Shown here in pieces: positions 22,031-35,600 of a DNA stretch of 64,000 nucleotides. The translations under genes and the position numbers were made by a program. This stretch comes from Axinella damicornis. Lineage: Eukaryota; Porifera; Demospongiae; Axinellida; Axinellidae. How positions within the stretch are numbered: position 1 is the first letter of the stretch; each line of letters begins with the position of its first letter. The notes beneath the pieces were generated by a model. That model did not search any database. It had not been told where the DNA came from and saw only the letters and a program-made list of their open reading frames with translations. The stretch is taken from contig OZ007509.1 of assembly GCA_963931865.1 (NCBI GenBank), forward strand, positions 13,071,671 through 13,135,670, written 5' to 3'.

Positions 22031-23003
22031 GGTAGTAAACATGTGTACCGCGATCTCCGAAACCAAGTTGATGGATAAATGGGCAGCATCAAAGCGTACA
22101 CAAGTTTCAGCAATACTTTGCATCAAACTGCTCCCTCTGCTTGAAAATGCCCTAAAACTCAATTTTAAGACCCTCTACGAAACTGAAAATTTGGACCCTC
22201 TCCAAGGCCCCACCCACACTCTGACCCCATCATCAATACACACACAAAACAGGCCCAAAAACTACGGATGGATTTACCACCTGCTCTCCTCACTTGCAGG
22301 CTACAGCCCAAAACTCACTGCCACCCTCAAAAACAGAGGTTTGGCTACCCTAGGCTTTCAAAAAAATTCCACGCACACCACCTAAAACCGACTCAAGCCA
22401 AGGGCACTCTTCAAAAGGTCAACCTACCCCTTGCAAAACTAGGGATGCTTTTTCACGTTCACCTCTCGGTTACAGAGTTTTGGCCACACATCTACTCCCT
22501 CTCACCAGCCCAGTCCAGCTACCAAACCAGCCAAATTCGCCCTAACACGAAAATGGGCGGGGCCTGTAATGCCGAAAGGTCAACTCTCTAGAGTACCTTG
22601 GCCAGGGAGCTGTCGGATGCTGTTCACTTTCCAGGCTGTTCTTCGGCCACTTCAGCAGACCCACAAACATTCCTGCTCACTCCACCTAGCTATTCACACT
22701 CAAATAGCCCATCGCTACATTCAATCAGCTAGAATAGCTTCTTACTTAAAAAAAAAAAAAAGAAAAAAAAAAGTGTTCAAACAAATCTTCAAAGTACCGC
22801 ACGGCCACATCAGAGTACCGATTTGAAACTTGAAAGGGCCGCTAGCCGCATCAAAGAGAGAAGCCCCCCTTGTTTATTCCGGTTGCCGCCATGGGAAAAC
22901 GTAAACAGATTAATAACTCTATATAACCATATGCGAGTGATGTCATCTCATTAATTATTCATGAGCAAAATTGTGCGATTTCGCCAATGCCGTGCTTCCT
23001 ACC
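22031..23003. mobile_element. TTAA-flanked non-autonomous element, 973 bp
   Basis: TTAA stands at 22027-22030 and 23004-23007. The enclosed sequence begins GGTAGTAAAC and ends GCTTCCTACC, short imperfect inverted termini. TTAA duplication is typical of piggyBac-type elements. The matching unit 2 sequence near 51645 runs straight through without this insert. The open frames inside (22041-22385, 22268-22591, 22569-22826) overlap in different frames, match nothing, and are not called. One strand is strikingly C-rich. Confidence 0.6.
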
Positions 23004-23594
23004 TTAACCACCCACCAACTGCTGACAGTGCAACATCATACTATCACCATAGGAATGGTTTCAATTGCACAGTGAAAATATAATGTTGTGTGTAATGTAC
23101 AACTCGTGTACACCCTCCCCTTTGCTTCCCAACTGTTAGCATTTACTAGCTGCTTGGCTGTGAATGGAAATCACTGGGTCTATTTCTGGTGTGTGTGATT
23201 GTACGGTTGTTTCCTCTGGTACTCTTGTTATGACCACCTGAGGTAGGTGGTGCAAGTGGTACCAGTTGTGCAATCAAGTGAGCTCTTCCAAGCCTCTCCC
23301 ATCAGATTGTAGCACTTCCCTTCAACACACCACATGTACAGTCATGGTACACCATAATCAACTGCACAAGATCGTACCCAGGCTTTGTTAGATTGAGCTG
23401 AGTACTCCAAGCCAGACTGTGAATGACTGCAGTCTATTTAATGCTGGCTGCATTTCATCTACTAATGACATCATTCACCGCATCTAAGAATGCCAATCTT
23501 GTCAATATTCATCCATGGCAGTATGTAAACATTTGATGGGATACCATGAAGTGAACACTAAGTCCATGGTTATGGCTGTATACTAAGACTGCTT

Positions 23595-23691
23595 TAGCCT
23601 TGTTCCCAGTCTCGAAGGGGGGGGCAATGCTTGGATGATTTTATCCTGGTGGTCCACCTCTCTCCTCCTTATGAGCCTGGGAACAAGGCTA
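23595..23691. mobile_element. Palindromic mini-element, 97 bp
   Basis: It starts TAGCCTTGTTCCCAG and ends CTGGGAACAAGGCTA, a 15 bp perfect inverted repeat. It is a member of the signature family with copies at 53041-53141 and 53412-53468. The flanks AGACTGCTT and CAACTGTTT agree at six of nine positions, consistent with an eroded 9 bp target duplication. Confidence 0.75.
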
Positions 23692-23715
23692 CAACTGTTT
23701 GCAATTGGATGACTA

Positions 23716-23753
23716 CAGGGTCCCATTAGGTGGCATGAATCAGCTAGTCTCAT

Positions 23754-23788
<35 letters not shown>

Positions 23789-23937
23789 GGGCATTACTTA
23801 GATGATTTTACCCTGGTGGGCCACCTCTCTCCTCCCCCTTACGAGCCTGGGACTGCTTGCAATTGGATTACTCCAGGGTCCCTTAGGTTGCATGAATCAG
23901 CTAGTCTCATGGGGGGGGGGGGGGGGGGGGGGGGGGG
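23716..23937. repeat. Local tandem duplication ending in poly-G runs of 34 and 27
   Basis: A segment with GCATGAATCAGCTAGTCTCATG followed by a G run occurs twice about 158 bp apart. The G runs are 23754-23787 and 23911-23937. A third relative of the segment without a long G run lies near 19860. The runs follow the same CTCATG in both copies, so they expanded after or with the duplication. Confidence 0.85.
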
Positions 23938-25204
23938 CATTACTTGCATGAGTCCTGTAGGGCTTGCTAACTTCAAACAACCCAGGGTTGTTGGAATGTG
24001 GTTTTGGGGTGGTCTCTCTTGCTGACCCAGTGCTGTCTGTTGTACCAGACAAGGGGTGGAACTCGGTCAGTATTCATGTGGTGTTGGGTGCTTGTGTAAT
24101 GTACCAATAGATTTGATAGTACTTACTGGAGACTTGTGTACCACATGGGATGTAATACTAGCTCTTGAAGTGACAGTAGGCGGGAGGTGGGTCAGGACCT
24201 GTGGGGATGAGGCTGTATGTCCACAGAGCAGTGTAGTGATGCCAAGTTATATTCCACCAGTAATCCGTTCACCATTCATCACAATGAACGGCCTCGATTG
24301 TGTGTGACACACTGATGTGTAGCAGCTGCCCACAGCATCCTCTGCAGAAGACACCAGAGAACACTGTCTGCTCAGGGACACAGAGACAGCAATAGTCAGA
24401 CAGATCATTCTTGAGTGTGTAGTGTTGATCAGTAACATTTGCAGCATGCTATGAAATTCAGTACCACTATTGTGGAGCTGGCACCAGAGGCAGTTGTAAG
24501 CCTGTTTGACATGACTTGCATGAAATATGGCTTCTGGTTACTTCGGCTGTTTGCAGTCATCTTAGAATGATTCGTGCTGTGCTGAACAGTGACAGTATGT
24601 TGACAGTATGGCAGTCAGTGACAGTATGTTGACAGTATGGCAGTATATAAACCATATGTTGAGGATCAATGCTAACAACATGAAGAGTAAGTCCGTGAGT
24701 ACGGCTACTAGGACTGCTTGCAGTTGATAGACACCACGGTGTGGGGTCTTAGGTTGTGTTTGTCCCAGTTCAGTCCAACCTCATGAGTGAGGGTCAGTTG
24801 TAGTTTGAGTCCTGTAGGCAGTGCTACTGTCACTTCAAACAACCCAGGGTTGTTTCAACGTAGGTTGGGTTACAGTTGTGTGGGGTGGTCTCTCTTGCTG
24901 GTCTAATACCCCATGAACCCAGTGCACCATTCATGTGTTACTGTGCCAGACAAGAGGTGGAACTCTGCCAGTATTCATGATTGTGTTTGTTGGTCATTAT
25001 CATCACCACCTTGTGCACCTGGGAAATATTCATGTGTTACTGGATGCTTGTGTGGACAATACTAGTCCTTGAAGTGAAGGGAGGTGGGTCCAGGCCTGCA
25101 GATAATGCCTGCCACTTTGCACCACATGCACAACAAACTCACTATTTGAAGTTAGCGGTAAAGTTGATGGAATTTCAGCCCAAGCAGTAAACTCTCACTA
25201 TACA

Positions 25205-25345
25205 TTATGGCCTGTATACATATGCACACTCACACACACAATGCACCATCACACATTCGCACATGCACACATTCACCCACACACTCACACATACACACAT
25301 ACGTACATACCTACACACACACATACAGACGTATGCACAGCTGAC
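25205..25345. repeat. CA-rich microsatellite-like tract
   Basis: Imperfect CACACA, TACACA and CATACA repeats occupy this stretch. The duplicated copy lies at 54062-54182. The long minus-strand frame here (Val/Cys-rich) is a by-product of the repeat. Confidence 0.85.
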
Positions 25346-26893
25346 ATATGCAGGGTGAAATGGAGGAGTCTGGCGTGACCAAGGACAGTATCTACCAGTA
25401 TGCAGGGTGGGGAGTTGCCGTGTACACATGAAAGGATAGTGCATGTTTGATTCCAGATGTCCATGTTTAGTGATATCGTGACATTTCTTGGGTCAATACT
25501 GGAAGTGGTGTATGCACTGGGTGAGTGGTCTGGGAGGGAAGAGAGTGGCAGAGATTAGTAGTGAGTGGGAGAGAGGACCTCTGGTCTACTCTCCAGGGAG
25601 CTAATTCAGCTCTCTCTGAGTGGTATGTTTGGTTTAGTCCATATATCATATCCTTGCTGGGAGTAGGGTACCTCCTGGTAGAATCAGGATAATAATTAAG
25701 CACAGCTGCTACTCTGAAGTTAGTACTGCAAATGGGTGCTTATGTTCATAGGGTGCTTATACACACTAGCTTGCTTCAGCTGCTGCTCCCTGATTGCCTC
25801 AGTGCGTGGGTCTGGCACTGGACAGCTCCCAGTGCAGAAGTCTGGTGAGCTGTCATCCCCCTCGTGGAGGGTTCTCTCTTCAGTGGTGTTGTGAGCTTTT
25901 GCTCCTCATGCACTGCATGAGTGAGTGAAGCGTAGCTCACTTCTCTGATGCACCAACAGCCTTAATTGTGTGATAACGTCCCTGGTGATGGGCATTAGCA
26001 CCATTAGCATGAGATTGAGGTCAAGGTCAAAGGTTGTCCGCATAACTAGTCTAGTCCCATGTGCACCCCATCAATACCCTGAAGCTGTTTGTAGCTATTT
26101 CCTACTGTTTGTGTGTATAAGCACCCCGGGAATATAAGCACCCATTTGCACTATACTAATTAGGCAGCTGTGCTTATTCTCATGGCTCTACTGCATGCCC
26201 AAGAAATAAATTGTCCAGGAAGAGGCACCCTACTCCAAGCTAGGATATGATCAATGGGCTAAACCATGCGTACTACACAGAGAGCTGAGAGGGAGGGTGT
26301 TGGTTTCTGTACCGAAATGCCTCATTAAGACCCAAGGGCAGTTCAGTTTACACGATCCACTTGTACTCTTGTCAGTGGCTTCTTGAGGTAAGTGGCACAA
26401 GTGGTGTGAGTGTGGCTGTAGGTATTTGACAGGTGTAGTTAGTGGAGGGAGAGCTAGATGTACAGCAAGTGGTTTGGGCAGCATTGGGTACAGATGGTAG
26501 TTTAACTCTTTACTAACCAGACTACATTGGAGGTCAGTCATTCAGCTTGTAGTTTACATAAACATACCCTAGATACTGGTACCGGGGTTGGTTTGGGTCT
26601 GGGACGGAGACTAGTGGCGTCCAAACTACTTCCAGTGCATCTAGCTCTTCAAACCTCTCCCACTAAATGTGAGTAACTTACCAAATGCCTGCGCGTACGT
26701 ACAACCCCCAATCATGCGTACAGACTCAGTTGTTGTGACAGGGGAGGTGGGTGATCGAGTTCACCCAAAGGGTGAAAATAGCACAGCCGTGTCTGGGTTG
26801 CCTGCGAAAGCCCATTAGTTGTAGGCAGGTGGGCCAAATGGACTTAGAAAACAGCAGTTTATGCTAGTGTGACTCCCCCTCCTCATCCTCTAG

Positions 26894-26994
26894 GTCAGTT
26901 TGTGCCTCATAGCTCCAATGGGACAGTGCTGGCCACTGAGGGAGACAGCAGGACGGTGAACCTCTGGATTCTGGGACAGCCCACTGCACCTACA
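26894..26994 (+). pseudogene. Katanin p80-like WD40 exon, copy 2
   Basis: The 101 nt block between CTCTAG and GTGAGT encodes 33 residues including FVPHSSNGTVLAT and VNLWILGQ. It is open, but the conserved double glycine of the WD40 strand is changed (ATEGD instead of ATGGD). No further blades are found. It marks the start of duplication unit 2. Confidence 0.5.
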
Positions 26995-27348
26995 GTGAGT
27001 CTGATGCTTAGGTGTGTGTGTGCTGGTGACTCTGTGGTACATTAAAGTCCCTTTTCTATATGTATGCATTATAATGTTTGGTGAAGTGAATTTCACCAGC
27101 AGTAATGTATCACCAAAAGCTCTGCCTGACATGTCCGAGGGGAATATTTCATCCCTACTTCATGGACGTATTCAGTGGAAGCTTGCAGCCTCTTTCCCCA
27201 AAGTTCCATCATATTCTGAGTCACAGAAGTTCCTGGATTTCTTAGGCGGTACCAGCCTTGTGTCACCCTTGAAAAATCACCCCCACCCACCCACAAAATG
27301 CACCCCTGATCTTCACCCGTGTACTGTACATCTACTTCTTGCACTATA

Positions 27349-27442
27349 GTTGAGGAGTTGACTGTAGCCTGGCTTGGATATCCTGGGGAGAAGCACTCCT
27401 GTATTTAGGGATGATGACATCTCTTCTTATCCCTCACGTCTG
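27349..27442 (+). pseudogene. Relic of a GFAT SIS-domain exon, copy 2
   Basis: This is nearly identical to the relic at 955-1048 and, like it, a decayed form of exon 29851-29971. The better preserved exon lies only 2.4 kb downstream, so two generations of the same exon coexist in this unit. Confidence 0.55.
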
Positions 27443-27515
27443 GTGGGTGAGGAGGGAGGGACAGAGGGATGGATGGATAGATGCCAGGATGGACGGTCAG
27501 ATAGGGAAGGGGGGC

Positions 27516-27517
<2 letters not shown>

Positions 27518-27547
<30 letters not shown>
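27518..27547. repeat. Poly-G run of 30
   Basis: A run of 30 G follows GGGGCCC. The matching position in unit 1 is ordinary G-rich sequence near the 1111-1616 insertion, so the run is specific to this copy. Confidence 0.9.
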
Positions 27548-27548
<1 letters not shown>

Positions 27549-28299
27549 AAGGAAGAAATGTGAGATGTGAGTGTGGTGAAGGGAGGGGGCGGGAAGGTTG
27601 AAGGGAGGAAGGTATCATGTGACAATGGTGGTGGGCAATAATAGTGGTCCAGCAATGACCTGTGTTGAGTGTGTGTGTGTGTGTGTGTGTGGAGGGGGGG
27701 ACTACTGGGCCATTCCTCACTCAGTGTTCTCATTAAAGCACGGAACTGTGGCGCCCCGCCGCACTTAGTACTCCTGTGCGGCCGACCATTAATCATGCGC
27801 ACGCCGCACGAATATGAATAAGGATTTACTCAAGGCGCCACGTGTTCACAATCAAGATGGCTAAGCAAAGGCATTGCTCGGAGTTTGTCGAGCTCTGATG
27901 GCTTTGTAACACGAAGCAAGCACAAGATCGCCTATAATGCGTCATGGAAGACGGGTTGTCAGTGGTACATTCCAGTGTACTACAGTTCTGCGTCTACCGT
28001 TGTCAGTCTGTTGTACTCCGTTTGCAAGCAACTCGGCTCAAAGCAGAGAAACAGTGCAGGGACATGGACAGATAAACCGTGCACCTTTCTCCCCCCCATG
28101 TAAAAATCCTGGGGAGAACACTGCTCACTACTACATTTGTACATTGGTCCTTGCTCATACCTCTATTATGGTGGTGCAGTGTGTATGGTTGCCAAGCGAT
28201 ATATTTAAGGGTAACTTGTGCGTTCTTATCAAAACATAATTGACAATTTGGATGTATTGTGGTACTTATCCAGTGGGTTGCAGTGCCCCATAGCTCCAG

Positions 28300-30976
<2,677 letters not shown>

Positions 30977-32368
30977 GCAAGTCCTACCCCTTGGTTTAGG
31001 ACACTAGTGTTGGGCTACTGTAGCATTATTGCTATATTTTTGTGGTGCATAGTTTTTGTTGCCATTGGCCTATGTAGCTACCACACTGCACAGCTGAGAA
31101 TTTGGTTTGTTTGGCTGGTATTTTGTACTTCATACTGACTGCATTGCACTGTTATTGAATTTTAGGCACATTGTTGGGACACAAACATCAATTGCAACTG
31201 ACCTCCCTCAATAGAGGTTTGATCAGAACAAGCTTGTATGATGAGAGTTGCAGTACAGTACGTGCTAATATGGTTTGCTCATGATCACATGACATAATTA
31301 CATATAATGCAGTAATTACATTATTATGGTGTGACATGCACCTCTCATATGGCTTTCATGCAGTACCTTGCTATGACAAATTGCATTGTATTCACGAGTG
31401 TACCAGAGGCTCTGAGCTTTCAATCTTATGCGACACTTCAGTTTACCTCAGTAACTCTACATTCTGGTTAACAGAGCATTAATTAAGGGACTGCATGTGT
31501 GAGTCAATTGCAACAATAATATCTATCCCTGTGCAAATAATGGCTATACTCGAGATCAAATTAATTTTGTCTTCAAATGGTAGGAATTCAATAATGTGCA
31601 GCTGCTGTACTAGTCTCGGTCCCAGACCCAAACCAACCCCAGCACGGATATCGCATCTACTAGATGCGATCCGTGCTGGGGTGGGTTTGCCTGGGACTGA
31701 GACTACTGCTGTACATGCAAGCTTAAGAACTGCTCTATTCCGATTCTTGAACTTTGACGGTAGTTCACAAACAAATTTTATTTTGCAACGTTTCGATCAT
31801 CATCTTGTGATCTTCTTCAACTGCTCATTCTCAAGTCATCGATCCAGTTGATGGGTCTGAAGCCATATGGCACTCATGCAGAGCTAGCGTATGCAAACTC
31901 ATCCATGGTATTACTGCAACATCCATTATAGTGTTATATAATTTCCTGCAACAGCTTCATGTTAATTATTCAAATTATAGTCCAAACTCCAAAGCTCTTT
32001 GTACCATGCATGCAACCAAATATGGCAATTGCTATATATCATTATTATATGGCTGCCATGCATGCATGTTATATCATATATAGTTGAAAGCCACACATAC
32101 AACTCTTAACTGTACAGGTACGTTTCAACTACTGTCATCTCTGCGTGATGCATGTTAATAATGGAGTTTGACAGGATGTCCCAAAAATTAAAAAATTGTT
32201 CAAAGCAGTGGAAATATATATTGTACAGCATTAAAAAATTCCCTGGTGGAAATATATAATTACAATAAGGAGGACAGTACTATAGAATGCAAGCAGCTCA
32301 GTGACTAGAGACTACTGACGTGTGCATGTACGAGTTCTGACTGAATACAGAGGGAGTGGGTGAAGAAG
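30977..32368. other. Intergenic between GFAT relic and gene 2
   Basis: AT-rich sequence with no supported gene. It contains the palindromic element 31611-31705 and, at about 31776-31830, a minus-strand motif TTGAAGA, GATCA/TGATC stem, GAAACG that resembles the hammerhead-like core at 12353-12443. Confidence 0.6.
31611..31705. mobile_element. Palindromic mini-element with 9 bp target duplication
   Basis: It starts TAGTCTCGGTCCCAGACCC and ends GGGACTGAGACTA; most of its 95 bp forms one hairpin around CTACTAG. The 9 bases CTGCTGTAC occur immediately on both sides (31602-31610 and 31706-31714). This is the clearest case for the target-site length of the family. Confidence 0.88.
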
Positions 32369-32670
32369 TCACATACATGTGTACTTGTCCCTCAGTTCTC
32401 TCCCGAGCTGCTTCTCACCCAGAAACTCCACAGCCTCAACGATGATGGCCCAGGAGGCAGGAGGGTGGATCTGCTCCAACCAGGTGTCCAGCATCTTTAC
32501 AAGGCACCTGTGGGGGTCATCTCGACATTTCTCAGTGATGCCTGCTAGTGTTCCCCTTGAGATCTCGAGGAAGACTCCAATCAGCTCCCATTTGTCGGCC
32601 ACCTTGTGGTAGAGGGCATCCATCAGATCTTTTAACTGGGGCTTGCTGGGTGAACTCCCTGTCACTCCAC
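32369..32670 (-). CDS. Gene 2 exon 9: Death domain and stop
   Basis: The exon enters in phase 1 after CCCATCAG and ends at TGA. It encodes PQLKDLMDALYHKVADKWEL, ISRGTLAGI and SWAIIVEAVEFLGEKQLG, a complete Death domain of about 85 residues with the conserved tryptophans. The gene 3 exon 60443-60127 is very similar, so genes 2 and 3 share a Death lineage distinct from that of gene 1. Confidence 0.9.
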
Positions 32671-35600
32671 CTGATGGGGAAGGCATCGATGTACATCACA
32701 ACTAAGTTGTATAACTGTAAATAACTTGCATTCATACTTATGCCAAACTACAGTGTTTGCTATTAGCTTCATACCATACATGATTCTAGAAAGGTGCCAC
32801 TGTCAAATAATAGATGTTACTGTTTCCATTGACAATGTGTTACTAGAGATGTGTGCATACTTTGAGGTACTTGAGGTTGAGGCGTTAGTGAAGGAGGTCG
32901 GATCGAGAAGAAGTTGAACGGTTCCTTTGCTCCCAGCAGCTTCACTCTGTGCACCAGCTCCACAGGCTGCTCCCGCTGTCCTGTCCACTTTGCATACAAC
33001 TGACAAGAAGGCACCAGACGACCAGGAACAAACTCATCTACCTGATGCTTTGTGATCTGGAAAAAAAAATTCTTGTAGTGATTAACCAGTAATATGTAAT
33101 CAGCAAAGTTTGATGTAAGTCTGGCTACTTAGTCTGTATGCTCACGGATGTGTTTAATGGACTCACTCCGGGGTACGTATCTGGACTGATAGTCCATCCA
33201 TTCTCCAGTACAATCCCTTCCATTGGAATATCCAGAGTGATCCTCTCCCCTTCAAACATCACCTCCTGGTATGGGCCCATTCTGGCATTGGACTCAGCAT
33301 ATCCGGCATTGACAGCCTGCAATGAAGGTCATAAGTTCAGTATGAAATAAGCCCCTGATTAGCAGCAAGGTTTAAAAAGCAACCTACCTCTATGTGTATC
33401 TCCAAGTTCCACATGATTGCAAACAAGACCTCCCAGCTGAGGATGCCACTGCTACGGTAGTACAGTCGAGCACAATAGCTCTTCACGTTGGATATTTCCG
33501 ATTCATCCTGAGGACGTCTGCGAACGAGCCTCTGTATCAGTGATGAGCGCCGTGGCGATCGAGAAGCTATCCCAAGACCAGAGAAGTGGGTCAAGCTTAT
33601 GCTCCCATATCGACTGCTGGGAGCAAATACTCCTCCATTGAGAGGGTTGAACATGTAGGGAAGATCTTCCTGGGTACACTTAGCAACGATGTACATAAGA
33701 CTGGAAGGATGGTCTGTCCTTGTTGACCTTGTTGAACAGTGTTGGATGTCGACAGTGACAGGTTTCGTAAACTCGTGTGGAGTGGCTATCCAGTAAATGC
33801 CACTGATGAGCTCTGTATCATCTGGGAACTGAAACTGCCCTGAGAGGGAGGCTGTGACATGGACTCGGCATTCATCGACATCAGAAGGTAGAGCATTCTC
33901 TGGAAAGTGTATCTTGAAGCCGTGGTCCACCCACTCAAAGCTTTGGGCTCGGCCAGTGTAGGTGAAGGAGGTGTGACCGAGGACTTCAACACTTCGCAGG
34001 TAGCCTACAATGGGTGGAGACAAACCAATAGTACACAATCACATACAGGGCAGGGAAGGATGAATTTGGTGAAAACGTAATAGTTTCAAAGGTTTGTACC
34101 AAGTTTAGCACTAGGTCTGAAGGTGTTAACATAATTGTGCCAAGTGAATTGTTACATGTGCACATGCATAGTGTCTGTTGCATAGTATCATCCTAAGAGA
34201 GTGAATGTCTATAGCATGCAGTAGCTAGGTAGTTAGCAAAGCTTGTACTACAGTGATGACGAACTTGAAAGGTGCCGACCACAGTTTATATAGCGTAACC
34301 TGTTACCCGCCGTCTATGCCCCCCCCCCCCCCCTGTTCCGCCACCCTTGAGTCATAGCACCAGAGTGTGCAGAATTGCAGCTATTCAGTATTTACCCAAT
34401 GTAGCATGCATCATTATCTGTTGAATAAATCAGGTCATACCACGTTCAGTTATCTTCTGTTTCAGTTTATCAAGTTCCTTCGTTCTCTCTGGCGACCCCA
34501 GCTGGCTGCTGTCAGCCACACCCACCAGGACCCACTGTCTAGAGGAGGGACTGTCTCCAGACTGAACTGACTCTGGGGGAGGAGAGACGGTACACAAGTA
34601 CCCACTTCCTTAGAAACACTTGGATACCCATATGGCAAGTAAGCTAGTGGGCAGGATAGTACAGTCATAGTCATGTAATGTAAATAGATGTTACTGCAAG
34701 ACAATCAAAGCTGGACACGCGAAAATGCAAGCTGATGACATGCAGCCTCCATTGTTACAATGTGTACTGACTGTGCATCAGGGGCTGACTGATTCAGTTG
34801 TTGCATCACTTCATTAGCCTCATTCCCAGATCATTCTCATGTCCAGGTTTGGTTTGCTGGTAATATGGACAATTGGACGGCACAAAGCACCTCTCCCTTG
34901 CTGACATGCATGTCACTAGCTATGCCACACATACCAGGAGATGGGAGGCTGGACACACTATTAGACAATGAATTGGACCCAAGTGCATGTCAATTAGACA
35001 TTTGTTCAATTTTGATCATATTAAGACATTGTCAATGAACATGCAACCCAGTACAATGTAGTATGGTATGTGTTCTGCTCACCAAACTCCAGCACAGTTG
35101 TATCAGCCAGCTTGGGGCGATCATCATCAGGTTCCCCAGGGATGTAACGTGAGCATCCCCCAAATGTTGTGGCATGTACCCGGCCTTGGTCCATCTTGAA
35201 GGCAGTGAGGGTGTGCCAGCACCGTGGCTGTGTACCTTCAGGAAGAGTGAGCTGGGGAGAGGGAAGACAACTGACTGGTGGATGCAGGTTCAAGATACAC
35301 AGTGAGCATACTATTGTACAATTGTGCAGATCCAGAACCTGATCAGAACACATACATGTGAATTCATTGCCAATTGTGGTAAAACCCTACCACTGCCAAC
35401 CAGTGTGGACAAATCCTACAGCCATCCTTGTCACCCAGTGGGAATAGCCAGAGAAACTTGGCCCGGCCACCTTTCTTTGTAGGTGTGGGGTTATTTGGTC
35501 AGCATAATTCAGGTGCTTTTGCTCACCTAATCAAATTAGAGTGTCTGGAGGATGCATACCCCAGGCGCATATGTGCTTCCTGTGGATGTATAGGAACATG

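Larger units (their letters stand above)
16414..26893. other. Long non-coding part of duplication unit 1
   Basis: This 10.5 kb stretch is duplicated at about 44750-55745 with many indels. I see no convincing multi-exon gene. It holds foldback elements (16886-17210, 17662-18038, 23595-23691), a TTAA-flanked element (22031-23003), a C/T-rich tract (about 19115-19345), poly-G runs, CA-rich repeats (25205-25345) and one candidate exon (21092-21190). A segment of about 0.9 kb is itself repeated inside the unit (about 19500-20420 and 23400-24450). Confidence 0.6.

Noticed and set aside
22041..22826. Three overlapping open frames in the TTAA-flanked element
   Set aside because: They lie in different frames of a C-rich strand, none resembles a transposase, and the element is non-autonomous.
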